Numbered from the stretch's first letter, positions 34,106-43,544 are shown. The stretch is 64,000 nt of DNA from Anabaena azotica FACHB-119 (GCF_014697625.1 NZ_JACJSG010000001.1:1-64000); one strand, 5' to 3'. Made by a program: numbers and translations. The notes: generated by a model from the letters alone, not told the origin.

Positions 34106-34155
34106 ATAACTAATAACTAATGACTAATGACCAATGACTAATGACTAATCACTAA
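34106..34155. repeat. ACTAATG heptamer repeat
   Basis: About seven ACTAATG/ACTAATA units between convergent genes; the block runs to the stop codon region of the gene at 34152. Confidence 0.8.
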
Positions 34156-34784
34156 CGATTTCGCAGTTCTGTTTCTAACTTGTCTAAGTCACTTTTGAGC
34201 AAAACCGTCATTTGTCCTGTAAAAGCTTTACCGTCTCTTGGTTGGGCGACTTCCAACCAATAAGCGTAGCGATCGCCTACTCGTAATTCTCCCTTCAATG
34301 CTTCTCTAATGGGAGTTCTAGCCATCCGCGCTGAGTTAATAGCACTTTCATTAGGATATTCATAAAGCACTTGGGCGCGTTTAAAGTCTTGATAAATATC
34401 TAAACCGTAAATTACCCGCAAGGATTCTTGTAGACGCTCTAAGGTCATGCCATTAACTGCATCATACATGGTCAGGCGTTCACTACGAATTACACTCCGG
34501 TCTTTAGTGAAAGCCACTTTACCAGGCGGTAACACCGAGGCTTGAAAAGTGAATCGCTGGGCGGCTGTATCACTTTTTTGGACAAACAATTTCTCCCCAG
34601 CCCTGGGGCGCAGAGTGGGATGTGCTTTAATCCAAGTACCGACTTCCTCTGTACTTTGTCCAGGTAACGCATCAGCCTGGGAGTTAGTCAAAATTCCCAC
34701 ACACAGCCAGGAAACAAAAGAAATAGGCAAAATTAAAAGGTTAAGCCGAGATTTTTTAAGCATTTTCCTATTCGGGACTTTCAT
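34152..34784 (-). CDS. Exported hypothetical protein
   Basis: A 210-residue protein with a basic N-terminus and a hydrophobic signal (LNLLILPISFVSWLCVGIL) cut probably after ADA near 39. The mature domain (STEEVGTWIKAHPTLRPRAG, RLTMYDAVNGMTLERLQESL, GLDIYQDFKRAQVLYEYP) is mixed alpha/beta and has no motif I recognise. ATG 34784 is used; an ATG seven codons in (34763) is possible. It stands alone with its own promoter region. Confidence 0.65.
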   Translation of the reverse strand: MKVPNRKMLKKSRLNLLILPISFVSWLCVGILTNSQADALPGQSTEEVGTWIKAHPTLRPRAGEKLFVQKSDTAAQRFTFQASVLPPGKVAFTKDRSVIRSERLTMYDAVNGMTLERLQESLRVIYGLDIYQDFKRAQVLYEYPNESAINSARMARTPIREALKGELRVGDRYAYWLEVAQPRDGKAFTGQMTVLLKSDLDKLETELRNR

Positions 34785-34800
34785 GGAAATTCACCCATGA

Positions 34801-35115
34801 GGGAATAACCATAGTCTTCCCGTTTTACAGAAAAATTACTTCATCTGTTTTATCTTAGCAAAAAATAAAGATCCAGTGTTTCTTCTATAACCTAGCAACT
34901 TTTAGTTACCAAAATAGGTTAATATTTTAGCGATAAGTATATAGGCATTGATTATACATAAGTATCATCTATAATTACCCAGTTTATTAATAAAAAAGTA
35001 GTAAATTTTACGTTGTTGCTAGTGAAAAATTGAAAATGGTGTTAGCGATCGCGTACCGCCTACGGTCGATGATGGCATCTTTTCTGCAAAAACGCCCATC
35101 AGGGAGCTTTAACTG
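34801..35115. other. Intergenic region, no gene seen
   Basis: Divergent promoter region between the exported protein (minus strand) and the TVP38-like protein (plus strand). AT-rich with a HIP1 site near 35045. No coding or RNA feature is visible. Confidence 0.5.
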
Positions 35116-35778
35116 ATGCTGAAAGCTAAAACTAGTTTTGCCATACTGATGACTGTCTGCCTAATAGCTACCGCAGTGACGGGATATTTACTGGGAGGAA
35201 TTAATCCCGCACTCATCCAGTCCTGGTTAAAAGCTGCGGGGATTTGGGCCCCTATCACTTATGTAGCTATTTATGTGATAGCAACCATCTTGATTTTGCC
35301 ATCAACAGCCCTGAATTTAACAGGTGGAGCCATTTTTGGTGTTTGGATGGGAACATTTTGGACAAGTGTAGCGGCAATTATAGCTGCGATCGCCGCCTTT
35401 ATATTTGCACGCACAGTAGGGCGGGAAATTGTTGCCCAAAAACTAGCGGGACGTTGGCAAGCCATAGATGCAGAAGTCAGACAGGGAGCAATATTTTATA
35501 TGTTTGCTATCCGCCTGATGCCCATCCTCCCCTACGGCTTAGTTAATTTTGCCGCAGGTTTGACATCAATCAGCTTTAAAGATTACCTAATTGGCACAGC
35601 TTTAGGCACAGTACCGGGAATCTTGCCATTTGTCATGTTGGGGAGTTCTGGCTTCAAAGCCATCCGTTCTGGAGAAATTTTACCAGTAGTAGGTGCTTTG
35701 GCATTGATTGGCATCCTCGTTGGTGGTTCTACTTGGTATCGTCGTCGTCGCTCTTTTCCATCTCGTAAAAAATCTTAA
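35116..35778 (+). CDS. TVP38/TMEM64 (DedA-like) membrane protein
   Basis: A 220-residue integral membrane protein of the VTT-domain family. Membrane segments lie near 8-28, 45-70, 76-95, 135-160, 165-183 and 187-205. Family marks are the ALNLTGGAIFGVWMGTFWTS region, FIFARTVGREIVAQK, and AIRLMPILPYGLVNFAAGLT. DedA/VTT proteins act in lipid scrambling and membrane homeostasis. The gene is followed 12 bases later by a polyprenyl-phosphate type glycosyltransferase, so the two probably form an operon concerned with lipid-linked sugars. Confidence 0.88.
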   Translation: MLKAKTSFAILMTVCLIATAVTGYLLGGINPALIQSWLKAAGIWAPITYVAIYVIATILILPSTALNLTGGAIFGVWMGTFWTSVAAIIAAIAAFIFARTVGREIVAQKLAGRWQAIDAEVRQGAIFYMFAIRLMPILPYGLVNFAAGLTSISFKDYLIGTALGTVPGILPFVMLGSSGFKAIRSGEILPVVGALALIGILVGGSTWYRRRRSFPSRKKS

Positions 35779-35790
35779 CATTACTCAACT

Positions 35791-36774
35791 ATGCCACCTA
35801 AATATTCTTTTATCGTCCCGATTTACAACGAAGAAGAAAACATTGAAGAAATGTATCGCCGCATTTCCCAAGTGATGAATCAAATGGATGGTTCAGTCGA
35901 GTTGTGTTTGGTAAATGATGGTAGCCGCGATCGCTCTCTCAAAATGATGCGAGAATTACATCAACAAGATCCTCGTGTAGTCTACCTCAGTCTCGCCAGA
36001 AATTTTGGTCATCAAATCGCCGTCACCGCAGGTTTAAATCATGTCCGGGGACAAGTAGTAGTCATTCTCGATGCCGATTTACAAGACCCACCAGAGTTAA
36101 TCATCGAAATGGTGGAACTGTGGCAACAAGGATACCATATAGTTTATGCCCAACGAATCAAACGCCGCCAAGAAGGCTGGTTTAAACGCTTCACAGCTTA
36201 CGCCTTTTATCGGATTCTTAAACGACTGGCAGACGTAGATATTCCCACAGACACCGGGGATTTTTGCTTATTAGATCGGCAAGTTGTAGACGTACTCAAC
36301 GCCATGCCAGAACGAAATCGTTACATTCGGGGATTACGTTCTTGGGTTGGCTTTAATCAAACAGCCGTCAAATTTGAGCGTGATCCGCGTTTTGCAGGTG
36401 ATGTTAAATATACCTTCCGTAAATCTTTCGCCTTAGCAATTAATGGCATAGTTTCCTTCTCAAAAGTGCCATTAAGAATGTCAACTTATTTAGGTTTGTT
36501 AGCGGCTGTAGTTTCACTACTGATGTGTTTGCTAGTTTTGTATTGGCGGATTTTTACTCCCCATTCTCCCCTAACGGGAATCACCATTATTCTGATAGCT
36601 ATATTCTTCTTAGGCGCAGTGCAATTAGTTAGTATTGGTATTTTGGGTGAGTATATCGGGCGAATTTATGAAGAGGTTAAACAAAGACCACTTTATACAT
36701 TATCGGAAGTTAGGGGTTTTGAGCAGAAATATCCAGATGTTCAGCAAAAAATAGATATTTCTTCGTCAAATTAG
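35791..36774 (+). CDS. GT2 glycosyltransferase, polyprenyl-phosphate sugar type
   Basis: A 327-residue family 2 glycosyltransferase like GtrB and dolichol-phosphate mannosyltransferase. The GT-A fold is shown by [26 protein letters not shown] and the metal-binding DADLQDPPE near 93-101; two C-terminal membrane helices (about 230-255 and 262-290) anchor it. Such enzymes move glucose, mannose or similar sugars from a nucleotide donor to a polyprenyl phosphate at the inner membrane. Which sugar cannot be told. The upstream VTT membrane protein is 12 bases away. Confidence 0.9.
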   Translation: MPPKYSFIVPIYNEEENIEEMYRRISQVMNQMDGSVELCLVNDGSRDRSLKMMRELHQQDPRVVYLSLARNFGHQIAVTAGLNHVRGQVVVILDADLQDPPELIIEMVELWQQGYHIVYAQRIKRRQEGWFKRFTAYAFYRILKRLADVDIPTDTGDFCLLDRQVVDVLNAMPERNRYIRGLRSWVGFNQTAVKFERDPRFAGDVKYTFRKSFALAINGIVSFSKVPLRMSTYLGLLAAVVSLLMCLLVLYWRIFTPHSPLTGITIILIAIFFLGAVQLVSIGILGEYIGRIYEEVKQRPLYTLSEVRGFEQKYPDVQQKIDISSSN

Positions 36775-36860
36775 TTTTTTTGTTGACTGTTGACAGTCAA
36801 CCAAGCCATTAGTAGCTTATCAAGATGAAATTATTAGCCAATAATCTCACATCCTATTCA

Positions 36861-36890
36861 TCTGCGTTTATCTGCGTTTATCTGCGTTCA
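36861..36890. repeat. Three 10-base tandem units
   Basis: TCTGCGTTTA repeated three times (last ends in CA). Noncoding. Confidence 0.8.
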
Positions 36891-36938
36891 ATTTTTCCTA
36901 AATCTATGGACACATTTTAGCCATTAAAAATAAGAAGC

Positions 36939-36980
36939 ATGAAGTGCGGAAAATCACCCACCTCATACTTCATATTTTTT
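36939..36980 (+). terminator. Probable terminator of the glycosyltransferase operon
   Basis: Arms ATGAAGTGCGG and CCTCATACTTCAT (imperfect) followed by ATTTTTTT on the plus strand. Confidence 0.45.
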
Positions 36981-36986
36981 TATGTC

Positions 36987-37016
36987 AGACTGTAGCAGAA
37001 AAGACAGTCTTTTTTT
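36987..37016 (+). terminator. Rho-independent terminator
   Basis: Stem AGACTG/CAGTCT with a 12-base loop and six T residues on the plus strand. It lies directly beyond the prs stop and would stop plus-strand transcription before it runs into prs. Confidence 0.65.
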
Positions 37017-37018
37017 GA

Positions 37019-38035
37019 CTAGCGGAACATACTACTTACAGATGTATCTTCATGAATCCGCCAGATGGTTTCACCTAGTAAGTTAGCTACTGATAACACT
37101 ACTAGTTGGGGAAAGCGATCGCTTTCTGGTATGGGTATTGTATTGGTGACAATGACTTCCTCAAACACGCCACTGGACAAACGTTCAACGGCTGGAGGCG
37201 AGAAGACTGCATGGGTAGCACAAGCATATACTTGTCGCGCCCCTTCTTCACGTAATAATTTAGCGCCGGCGGCAATTGTACCACCAGTATCAATCATGTC
37301 ATCAACCAAAACTGCGGTTTTGCCTTTGACATCACCAATTACATTTAAAACTTCGGCGACGTTATGCGCCTGACGGCGTTTGTCAATAATCGCTAGTGGG
37401 GCATCATTGAGCTTTTTGGCAAATGCTCTCGCCCTAGCTACACCACCAACGTCAGGAGAAACAACTACAATATCATGCAGTTGTTTGCTAACTAAATAGT
37501 CTATGATCACTGGTGAACCGTAAACATGATCAAAAGGAATATCGAAATACCCCTGAATTTGAGCAGCGTGTAAATCCATTGCTAAGACACGGTTAGCACC
37601 TGATTGAGTAATCAGGTTAGCAACCAACTTGGCAGTAATTGATTCTCTCCCTGCGGTTTTGCGGTCAGCACGAGCATAACCATAATAAGGAATTACTGCT
37701 GTTACCTGTCGCGCTGAAGCACGTCTACAGGCATCAACCATGATTAGTAATTCCATCAAGTGATCGTTAACTGGTTGACAGCATGGTTGGATGAGGTAAA
37801 CATCACAACCCCTGATCGATTCCTGAATTTGAACATATAGTTCCCCATCCGCAAATCTTTTGCGAATCATGGGGCCTAAGTCCATCCCCAGGTAACGAGC
37901 GACTTCTTGAGAAAGTGGTACGTTAGAAGAGCCAGAAAACAGCCGCAGGCGATGATTTTCAGTCAGTCCTGATGCAGTTGGCTGCAGTTTAAAAGTTGCA
38001 GAACTGAGCACAGCAGATCCTCGATGTGCATTCAT
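37019..38035 (-). CDS. prs: Ribose-phosphate pyrophosphokinase
   Basis: A 338-residue PRPP synthase, which makes phosphoribosyl pyrophosphate from ribose 5-phosphate and ATP for nucleotide, His and Trp synthesis. Key motifs are FADGELYVQIQESIRG, the YYGYARADRK loop, DLHAAQIQGYF, and the PRPP-binding signature AVLVDDMIDTGGTIA (241-255). About 25 N-terminal residues before HRLRLFSG are extra, as is common in cyanobacterial forms. It is a single-gene unit. Confidence 0.97.
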   Translation of the reverse strand: MNAHRGSAVLSSATFKLQPTASGLTENHRLRLFSGSSNVPLSQEVARYLGMDLGPMIRKRFADGELYVQIQESIRGCDVYLIQPCCQPVNDHLMELLIMVDACRRASARQVTAVIPYYGYARADRKTAGRESITAKLVANLITQSGANRVLAMDLHAAQIQGYFDIPFDHVYGSPVIIDYLVSKQLHDIVVVSPDVGGVARARAFAKKLNDAPLAIIDKRRQAHNVAEVLNVIGDVKGKTAVLVDDMIDTGGTIAAGAKLLREEGARQVYACATHAVFSPPAVERLSSGVFEEVIVTNTIPIPESDRFPQLVVLSVANLLGETIWRIHEDTSVSSMFR

Positions 38036-38948
38036 GGCAATCTTAGCATTAGATATTTAGTAGGTTTAACTGGAAGACGGTAAAAAAAACATCTGTGTGT
38101 TTTTTTGAAGCTTTCATAAGTACTTTAAATATTTCTCAATATAATCATCTGCCTATTTCTCGTTCCTAGTGACAAAAAAAATCTCATACAGATCAGCCTA
38201 TGCCAGAAGCTAGCGTGAGTTTAGTTGATTAGCAGCATCACAAAATTTTCGGACTCTGATTAACTCATCAGCATCTTCTATTAATTATATTGCTGCTAAC
38301 TCAGGAGTGATTATTCAGGGGCTAGTTGATTTCGCCCGATAGCAATCAAGAATTAGAATCATTAACAAACAAATATCTAAAGATATCCGAATGCTCATGC
38401 ACTATTCTAAGATATTGCCCTCAAAATTATAATATAAACTGACAAACTAAATCTTTGATTGGTGATCACCAAAAAGTTTTTAGTTGAGAAATTCAGCTTT
38501 ATTATCACCTGCTTAGATTATAGTTGATGAATCGCCGACTCAAAAAGTGAAATGAATACTTTTGTGAGTTAGGAATCCATGAACCATGAATCAAGCAGAT
38601 ATCAGATATCCTTGACCTTTGGGTGGGTAAGGATGCGGTAGACTTGTACCTATCAAAGTTCTTGGTTAGAGGCAGAGAAAGGGTGATGGGCTGTACCCCG
38701 CCGTCCAGTCGAGAACGAAGCGGAGTTTAACTGCAAAATTTCTAGCTATATTTCACCAGCTGATTTTGATTGCTGAAGTATGTTTAAAAGATTAATTGCT
38801 ATTCTCAAAAATAGTTTTTTTGAGTCTAGTTCATGCTGTGACATACAATTTTAGGCGTATCGCATAAAATAGTTTAAATTCTACCACGGCAATTAAAACT
38901 ATCAACACCGTATTTCTATGAGTTGACAAATTTTTCTTTTGACATCCA
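38036..38948. other. Long intergenic region, no gene seen
   Basis: About 910 AT-rich bases upstream of prs, ended by the IS605 element. I find no convincing protein or tRNA. A GC-richer patch at about 38680-38730 (GGGCTGTACCCCGCCGTCC) could be part of a small RNA, but no complete structure is evident. It should contain the prs promoter. Confidence 0.45.
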
Positions 38949-38980
38949 CTCCCGCTAACCGCAAAGCGGTGTAGCGGGAG
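38949..38980. repeat. Right-end hairpin of the second IS605 element
   Basis: Arms CTCCCGCTA and TAGCGGGAG with an inner pairing ACCGC/GCGGT. The omega-RNA scaffold for TnpB is expected to end at about this hairpin, with the guide read from the flank at lower coordinates. Confidence 0.75.
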
Positions 38981-38989
38981 ATTCCCACA

Positions 38990-40234
38990 TCACTGCGAGA
39001 TTTTCCTCTTTCGTTGAGATGACTTACTAAAAGAAGTTACCTTCTCCAAGCAGAGGTCAGACTCTCCAGAGGCGTGTTGAATTCCCGACTGCCCATCGGT
39101 ATTTTTGAATAGTTTTAATCCTTTGTTGAGGATATTGATACTGGCATTTAAGTCACGGCAAGCAGTGTATGAGCAGTTAGGGCAAATGTGTGTCCTAGTA
39201 CTGAGGGTTTTGTCAACTTGATGTCCACAATTCGAGCAATCAATACTCGTGTACGCAGGTGACACAGCAACAACAACTCGTCCATACACCTTGCCGAAAT
39301 ACTCCAGCCATTGAGTGAAAATACTCCAACTGGCATCAGAGATACTTTTCGCCAGTTTGTGGTTTTTCACCATATTCCGCACCTGCAAATTTTCATACGC
39401 CACAAAGTCTGCCGACTTGATTAGCGAGAGTGCTTTCTTGACGCACCAATCTTTACGCTGGCGTTGTAATTTTAGGTGTTTTCTACCTAATCTATTTCGT
39501 GCTTTAGCACGATTTTTAGACCCTTTGGCACAACGAGACAATCTGCGTTGTGCCTTTTTTAGTGCTTTCTCGGATTTGCGTAGAAATCTGGGATTCTCAA
39601 CTTTATTACCATCACTATCTGTGTAGAAATGAGTGAGTCCAAGGTCAAGAGCAAGAGATTTACCTGTGGGTTCTAATTGCTCTTTTCGTTCGTGGTCGAT
39701 ACAGAACTGGACGTATATTCCATCTGAACGACGCACAATTCTGACTCGCTTTATCTGTTTTACTTGATAGTAATTCAAGTCACGAGTTCCCCTTAATTTC
39801 ATCGTCCCAATTCCAAACCTGTCTGTGAATGTTATGTAGTTGCGGCACTCGGATACTGTCCAACCACTTTGTTTGTATTCAACAGATGCTCTGGTTTGGA
39901 GTTTACGAAAACGAGGAAATCCCTTCTTGCCTGTAGAGACGCGATTAATCGCGTCTCTACTTTTTTTGCAGTTATCAAAAAACCTACTAATTGCTGCCCA
40001 GGCACGTTCTGCCATTGCTTGTCTTGCCGATGAATTGAGCTTTGACACCCAAGGAAACTCAGGATTGTCTGACAGAACTTTCGTATATTTATTTAAGTCG
40101 TAACCAGTTTTTGCATGACCATCCATCCAATAGCGCAAGCAAGAGTTCCTAACAAAAAGAGCAGTTCTCAAAGCTTCATTCACTTTGATTAACTGCTTTT
40201 TTGTTGCCTCTGCTTTTGCTTCGTAGACTATCAT
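38990..40234 (-). CDS. tnpB: TnpB RNA-guided nuclease carrying an in-frame palindrome
   Basis: A 414-residue TnpB. Catalytic acidic residues are present (LALDLGLTHFYT, VAYENLQVRNMVK, CRDLNASINIL), as is the zinc ribbon (CSNCG, CPNC). Compared with the TnpB at 5072-6250 it carries about ten extra residues, SRDAINRVSTG, between DNCKK and KKGFPRF. These are encoded by the 28-base palindrome at 39933-39960 inserted in frame. The reading frame is intact, and the insert lies in the N-terminal nucleic-acid-binding half, not the nuclease core, so the protein may still work. Confidence 0.9.
   Translation of the reverse strand: MIVYEAKAEATKKQLIKVNEALRTALFVRNSCLRYWMDGHAKTGYDLNKYTKVLSDNPEFPWVSKLNSSARQAMAERAWAAISRFFDNCKKSRDAINRVSTGKKGFPRFRKLQTRASVEYKQSGWTVSECRNYITFTDRFGIGTMKLRGTRDLNYYQVKQIKRVRIVRRSDGIYVQFCIDHERKEQLEPTGKSLALDLGLTHFYTDSDGNKVENPRFLRKSEKALKKAQRRLSRCAKGSKNRAKARNRLGRKHLKLQRQRKDWCVKKALSLIKSADFVAYENLQVRNMVKNHKLAKSISDASWSIFTQWLEYFGKVYGRVVVAVSPAYTSIDCSNCGHQVDKTLSTRTHICPNCSYTACRDLNASINILNKGLKLFKNTDGQSGIQHASGESDLCLEKVTSFSKSSQRKRKISQ
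39933..39960. repeat. 28-bp palindrome inside tnpB
   Basis: Perfect palindrome with arms GTAGAGACGCGATT and its complement. The same sequence, with one mismatch, is intergenic at 4881-4908. Here it is translated in frame. Confidence 0.9.
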
Positions 40235-40358
40235 TTGTTAACCGAATTACTATCAAGTAGACTACCATATTTACTATTAAAAACTCAACTACCCCTGATA
40301 CTTATCTCGCTACGCTCGATTTTGTTTCAGGGGTGTCTCGTTTTTAATCACCATTCAT

Positions 40359-40391
40359 CTCCCGCTAACCGCTTGCACGGTGTAGCGGGAG
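40359..40391. repeat. Left-end hairpin of the second IS605 element
   Basis: Arms CTCCCGCTA and TAGCGGGAG, nearly identical to the right-end hairpin at 38949-38980 and in the same orientation. Confidence 0.75.
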
Positions 40392-40679
40392 TCTTCTGGC
40401 TTATACTAGATAAAAATTTTAGTTGAATACCACAAGATCTAGTTTTTAATCATCACATGATTTTTTTATCGATCATTCATCTAGGTTGAAAAGGTTAGTG
40501 GAGAGTGGGTTTTGCTCGTAAGTAGTTGACCAAAAAAATGAATTTTTCTAGTGTCGTGGCTACAAAATCTCAGTAGGCTGGGCAATGCTGTTACCCGTCT
40601 GCTGTTCCCTGCTGGCAATTTTCAGAGCCAAAAGTTGCCGAGCGTAGCACAATAAGCATAGAACACATTGCTTGTGTTT

Positions 40680-40716
40680 CTACCTGCGGTGTAGGGTAAA
40701 ATATCGCCGCAGGTAG
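40680..40716. repeat. Ten-base inverted repeat upstream of the Ser/Thr kinase
   Basis: Perfect arms CTACCTGCGG and CCGCAGGTAG separated by 17 bases, about 70 bases before the kinase start. It could be an operator or an RNA leader hairpin. The rest of 40392-40786 shows no gene. Confidence 0.5.
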
Positions 40717-40786
40717 TGTCGGTCGCCGCTTTGATTTATCCTGGTGGGTGACTTACTTCCTCCTGAGTTGCTTTTATACTCTACTG

Positions 40787-42463
40787 ATGACCATGCAACC
40801 ACCAATTTTAATTGGCACTGTCCTGCAAAATCGTTACCGCATTGTGCAAATTCTCGGACAAGGAGGATTTGGTAGAACCTACTTGGCGGAAGACCAGAGA
40901 CGCTTTAACGAACTGTGTGCGATTAAGGAACTGATTCCTCCTACACCAACAGGGGCGGCGGCTTGGGAAAAGGCACAAGAGCTTTTCCACCGGGAAGCTG
41001 CTATTTTATATCAGATAGAAAATCCGCAAATACCGAAATTCCGCGAAAAATTTGAGCAAGACCAGCGCTTATTTTTGGTACAGGACTATGTAGCTGGGAG
41101 GACTTATCAGGAACTACTCAGCCAACGGCAAGCTGTCGGTCAAACTTTCACGGAGACAGAAGTATTACAATTGATCCGCTCGTTATTACCTGTGTTGGAA
41201 CATATCCACGATCGCGGGATTATTCATCGAGATATTTCTCCAGACAATATCATTTTGCGTGATAGTGATTCTCAGCCAGTGTTGATTGATTTTGGTGTGG
41301 TTAAGGAACTGGCGACTCGTTTACAATCTCCACAGATGACAACACCAGTCACCACTGTGGGGAAGTTGGGTTACTCCCCCACTGAACAAATGCAAACGGG
41401 ACGGGCTTATGCTAGTAGCGATTTGTATGCTTTGGCTGTGACAGGTATAGTTTTATTGACAGGGAAGAAACCATCAGAATTATTTGATGAAAACCAACTG
41501 AGTTGGACTTGGCAAAGGTGGGTGAGGGTAAATCCTGTCTTTGCCCAGATTATCAATCGGATGTTGAGCCATGCACCAGGCGATCGCTTCCCATCGGCGG
41601 CGGAGGTATCCCAAGCATTACAATCTATAGACCGACCTAATGTCCCTGTCCCCACTCTCCCTGATATTTCTCTTGTGCAAACAATTGCTGTTGGTCGTCC
41701 TCCCGAACCTGTACAACCACCACCACCTGCACCTAACCAACCAGACCCCGTAATTCCCCCTAGTCGCAGTAGTTCAATTTTAGATAACCCTTTGGCTTTG
41801 GGGGCTATTGGTAGTGCTGTGGTCATTCTCGCTGGCGTTGGTTCTTGGGCTTTGGTAAGTTCTATTCGCAGTCAGTCGTCATCACGTCCAGACCAAACAA
41901 TACCACCGCAAACTTTCCCTTCACCAGTAGTTACTGGTGGTACTACATTCGCCACCCCCACACCAGAACCAGTAATTATCAACAAGCGGCTGAATTTGGG
42001 AAACACTAATACAGCTACGGTTCCCGACACCATCCAAGCAAATCAGATTATTCAATATAGTTTCTTTGGGGAAGCAGGAGATAAAGTAACAACCTTTGTT
42101 GACCAAGGCGACGGTGTATTATTAACTGTTGTAGGTAGCAATCAACAGCCAATTGATGTTAGCGCCCAGCAAGTGACGAACTATGTAGGCACATTACCTA
42201 ATACTGGCAGATATACAATTAGGTTGACTCTTAATCCAGGTGTTGCTGCAAGTGACTATAATTTGGCTGTCACTCTAGAAAAACCCATTCAAGAAACACC
42301 GACACCAACAGCCACGCCTACACCCACACCGACACCAACCCCAACTCCTACACCTACACCTACACCCACACCTACACCTACAGAAACACCTACACCTACA
42401 GAAACGCCTACACCTACAGAAACGCCTACTTCCGTTCCTGAACCAGAAAGTACACCATCGTAA
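40787..42463 (+). CDS. Membrane-anchored Ser/Thr protein kinase
   Basis: A 558-residue Hanks-type kinase. Glycine loop GQGGFG (24-29), Lys47 in CAIKEL, catalytic Asp149 in HRDISPDN (Ser replaces the usual Lys) and Asp168 in DFG define an active kinase domain (about 15-275). A Pro-rich linker follows, then a membrane segment (about 332-352), an extracytoplasmic beta domain like bacterial pre-peptidase C-terminal domains (YSFFGEAGDKVTTFVDQGDG), and a TPTPTP-type repeat tail. Start: ATG 40787 (or 40793); a GTG at 40748 would add a hydrophobic leader of doubtful reality. Confidence 0.87.
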   Translation: MTMQPPILIGTVLQNRYRIVQILGQGGFGRTYLAEDQRRFNELCAIKELIPPTPTGAAAWEKAQELFHREAAILYQIENPQIPKFREKFEQDQRLFLVQDYVAGRTYQELLSQRQAVGQTFTETEVLQLIRSLLPVLEHIHDRGIIHRDISPDNIILRDSDSQPVLIDFGVVKELATRLQSPQMTTPVTTVGKLGYSPTEQMQTGRAYASSDLYALAVTGIVLLTGKKPSELFDENQLSWTWQRWVRVNPVFAQIINRMLSHAPGDRFPSAAEVSQALQSIDRPNVPVPTLPDISLVQTIAVGRPPEPVQPPPPAPNQPDPVIPPSRSSSILDNPLALGAIGSAVVILAGVGSWALVSSIRSQSSSRPDQTIPPQTFPSPVVTGGTTFATPTPEPVIINKRLNLGNTNTATVPDTIQANQIIQYSFFGEAGDKVTTFVDQGDGVLLTVVGSNQQPIDVSAQQVTNYVGTLPNTGRYTIRLTLNPGVAASDYNLAVTLEKPIQETPTPTATPTPTPTPTPTPTPTPTPTPTPTETPTPTETPTPTETPTSVPEPESTPS

Positions 42464-42573
42464 ATATCAGCGTAGACTGTGTACTAAAATATCTGTGAGT
42501 TTTTAGCTCTAAAAATTTGAAGTAATTTTATTTACTTCATTAACTACGTTCTTATTGAGATTTTTAAACCAAA

Positions 42574-43254
42574 TTGTTGAAATCACTATTGATTACAGGG
42601 ACTGATACAGAAGCTGGCAAAACTGCTTTAACTACAGTTTTGGCGGCTTACTGTCAAAAATACTACCGTAAAGGTAGTTGGGGAATTATGAAACCAATTC
42701 AATCGGGAATTGGCGATCGCGAATGGTATCAAAACCACTTTACACTAGAGCAATCCACAGCAGAGATGACACCTCTGTACTTTAACGCGCCTCTAGCGCC
42801 ACCTATCGCCGCCGCTAGGGAAAATCGCACAGTGGATTTAGGAATAGTTTGGCAGACTTTAACGCAGTTGCGATCGCGCCTTGATTTGGTATTAGTTGAA
42901 GGTGTCGGCGGCTTGGGTTCCCCCATCACGGACGAGTTAACTGTGGCAGATTTAGCCGGGGAATGGCGTTTACCTACGGTGTTAGTTGTACCTGTAAAAT
43001 TGGGTTCCCTTGGTCATGCGGTAGCAAATGTTGCCTTGGCTAGACAAGCGCGGGTGGATCTCAAAGGTATCGTGTTGAACTGCACACAACCCCGTTCTGA
43101 TGAGGAAATCGCTGATTTAACACCGAAAGAGTTAATTCAATCTCTGACTAATATTCCGGTGTTGGGTTGTTTACCTTATGTCGATGACTTTTCTGATTTT
43201 GAGAAGTTGGCGCAAATTGCCTCTAATTTGGATTTAGAGACAATGAAGAAGTAG
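42574..43254 (+). CDS. bioD: Dethiobiotin synthetase
   Basis: A 226-residue BioD, the ATP-dependent enzyme that closes the ureido ring of dethiobiotin in biotin synthesis. The P-loop is GTDTEAGKT (9-17), followed by KPIQSG and the VEGVGGLGSPITD motif; ADLAGEWRLPTVLVV is also typical. No ATG is available: translation probably starts at one of the two adjacent TTG codons at 42574/42577. The gene stands alone, without other bio genes. Confidence 0.9.
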   Translation: MLKSLLITGTDTEAGKTALTTVLAAYCQKYYRKGSWGIMKPIQSGIGDREWYQNHFTLEQSTAEMTPLYFNAPLAPPIAAARENRTVDLGIVWQTLTQLRSRLDLVLVEGVGGLGSPITDELTVADLAGEWRLPTVLVVPVKLGSLGHAVANVALARQARVDLKGIVLNCTQPRSDEEIADLTPKELIQSLTNIPVLGCLPYVDDFSDFEKLAQIASNLDLETMKK

Positions 43255-43280
43255 CAAAACATTCTGCCTGTCCCAGCTTC

Positions 43281-43309
43281 AGGGCGGGCAAGATGCCCAC
43301 CCCACAAGA
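43281..43309. repeat. Dispersed 29-base hairpin repeat, copy 1
   Basis: Fold-back GGGCGGGC-AAGAT-GCCCACCC followed by CCACAAGA. The identical sequence occurs at 62534-62562. Confidence 0.8.
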
Positions 43310-43397
43310 TGTATAGTTGATACTATGTTGCAGTCAAAGATAGTATCTTACTCTGTGCTACTTCCCGTTCCCCTCCAGGGAGGGGCTAGGGGCTCTT

Positions 43398-43544
43398 AAG
43401 GGCAGGTTTTTCATAAAGTAATCAGTGAGGACTATAAGATTCAGGAAATTATCAGACTTTCATCTACCCCTACACCCCTACACCCTTATACCCTTACACC
43501 CTAAAATCAGTGTTTTTGGGTCGAAGTGTAAAAAACCTGCCCTT
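43398..43544. repeat. 147-bp miniature element, copy 2
   Basis: Same 14-base terminal inverted repeats (AAGGGCAGGTTTTT) and almost the same sequence as 32895-33041, in the same orientation. It lies between bioD and the Trypco1 gene. Confidence 0.88.

Larger units (their letters stand above)
38949..40391 (-). mobile_element. Second IS200/IS605-family element (tnpB only)
   Basis: Both ends carry nearly the same hairpin in direct orientation: 38949-38980 and 40359-40391, each with arms CTCCCGCTA and TAGCGGGAG around ACCGC..GCGGTG-type inner stems. These are the subterminal palindromes of an IS605-type element. Only tnpB is inside, no tnpA. The end sequences differ from those of the element at 5020-6540, so the two belong to different IS subgroups. 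Confidence 0.8.

Noticed and set aside
38640..38740. A GC-richer patch upstream of prs considered as a tRNA or riboswitch
   Set aside because: No cloverleaf, no TTC-loop sequence and no complete conserved riboswitch core could be traced.
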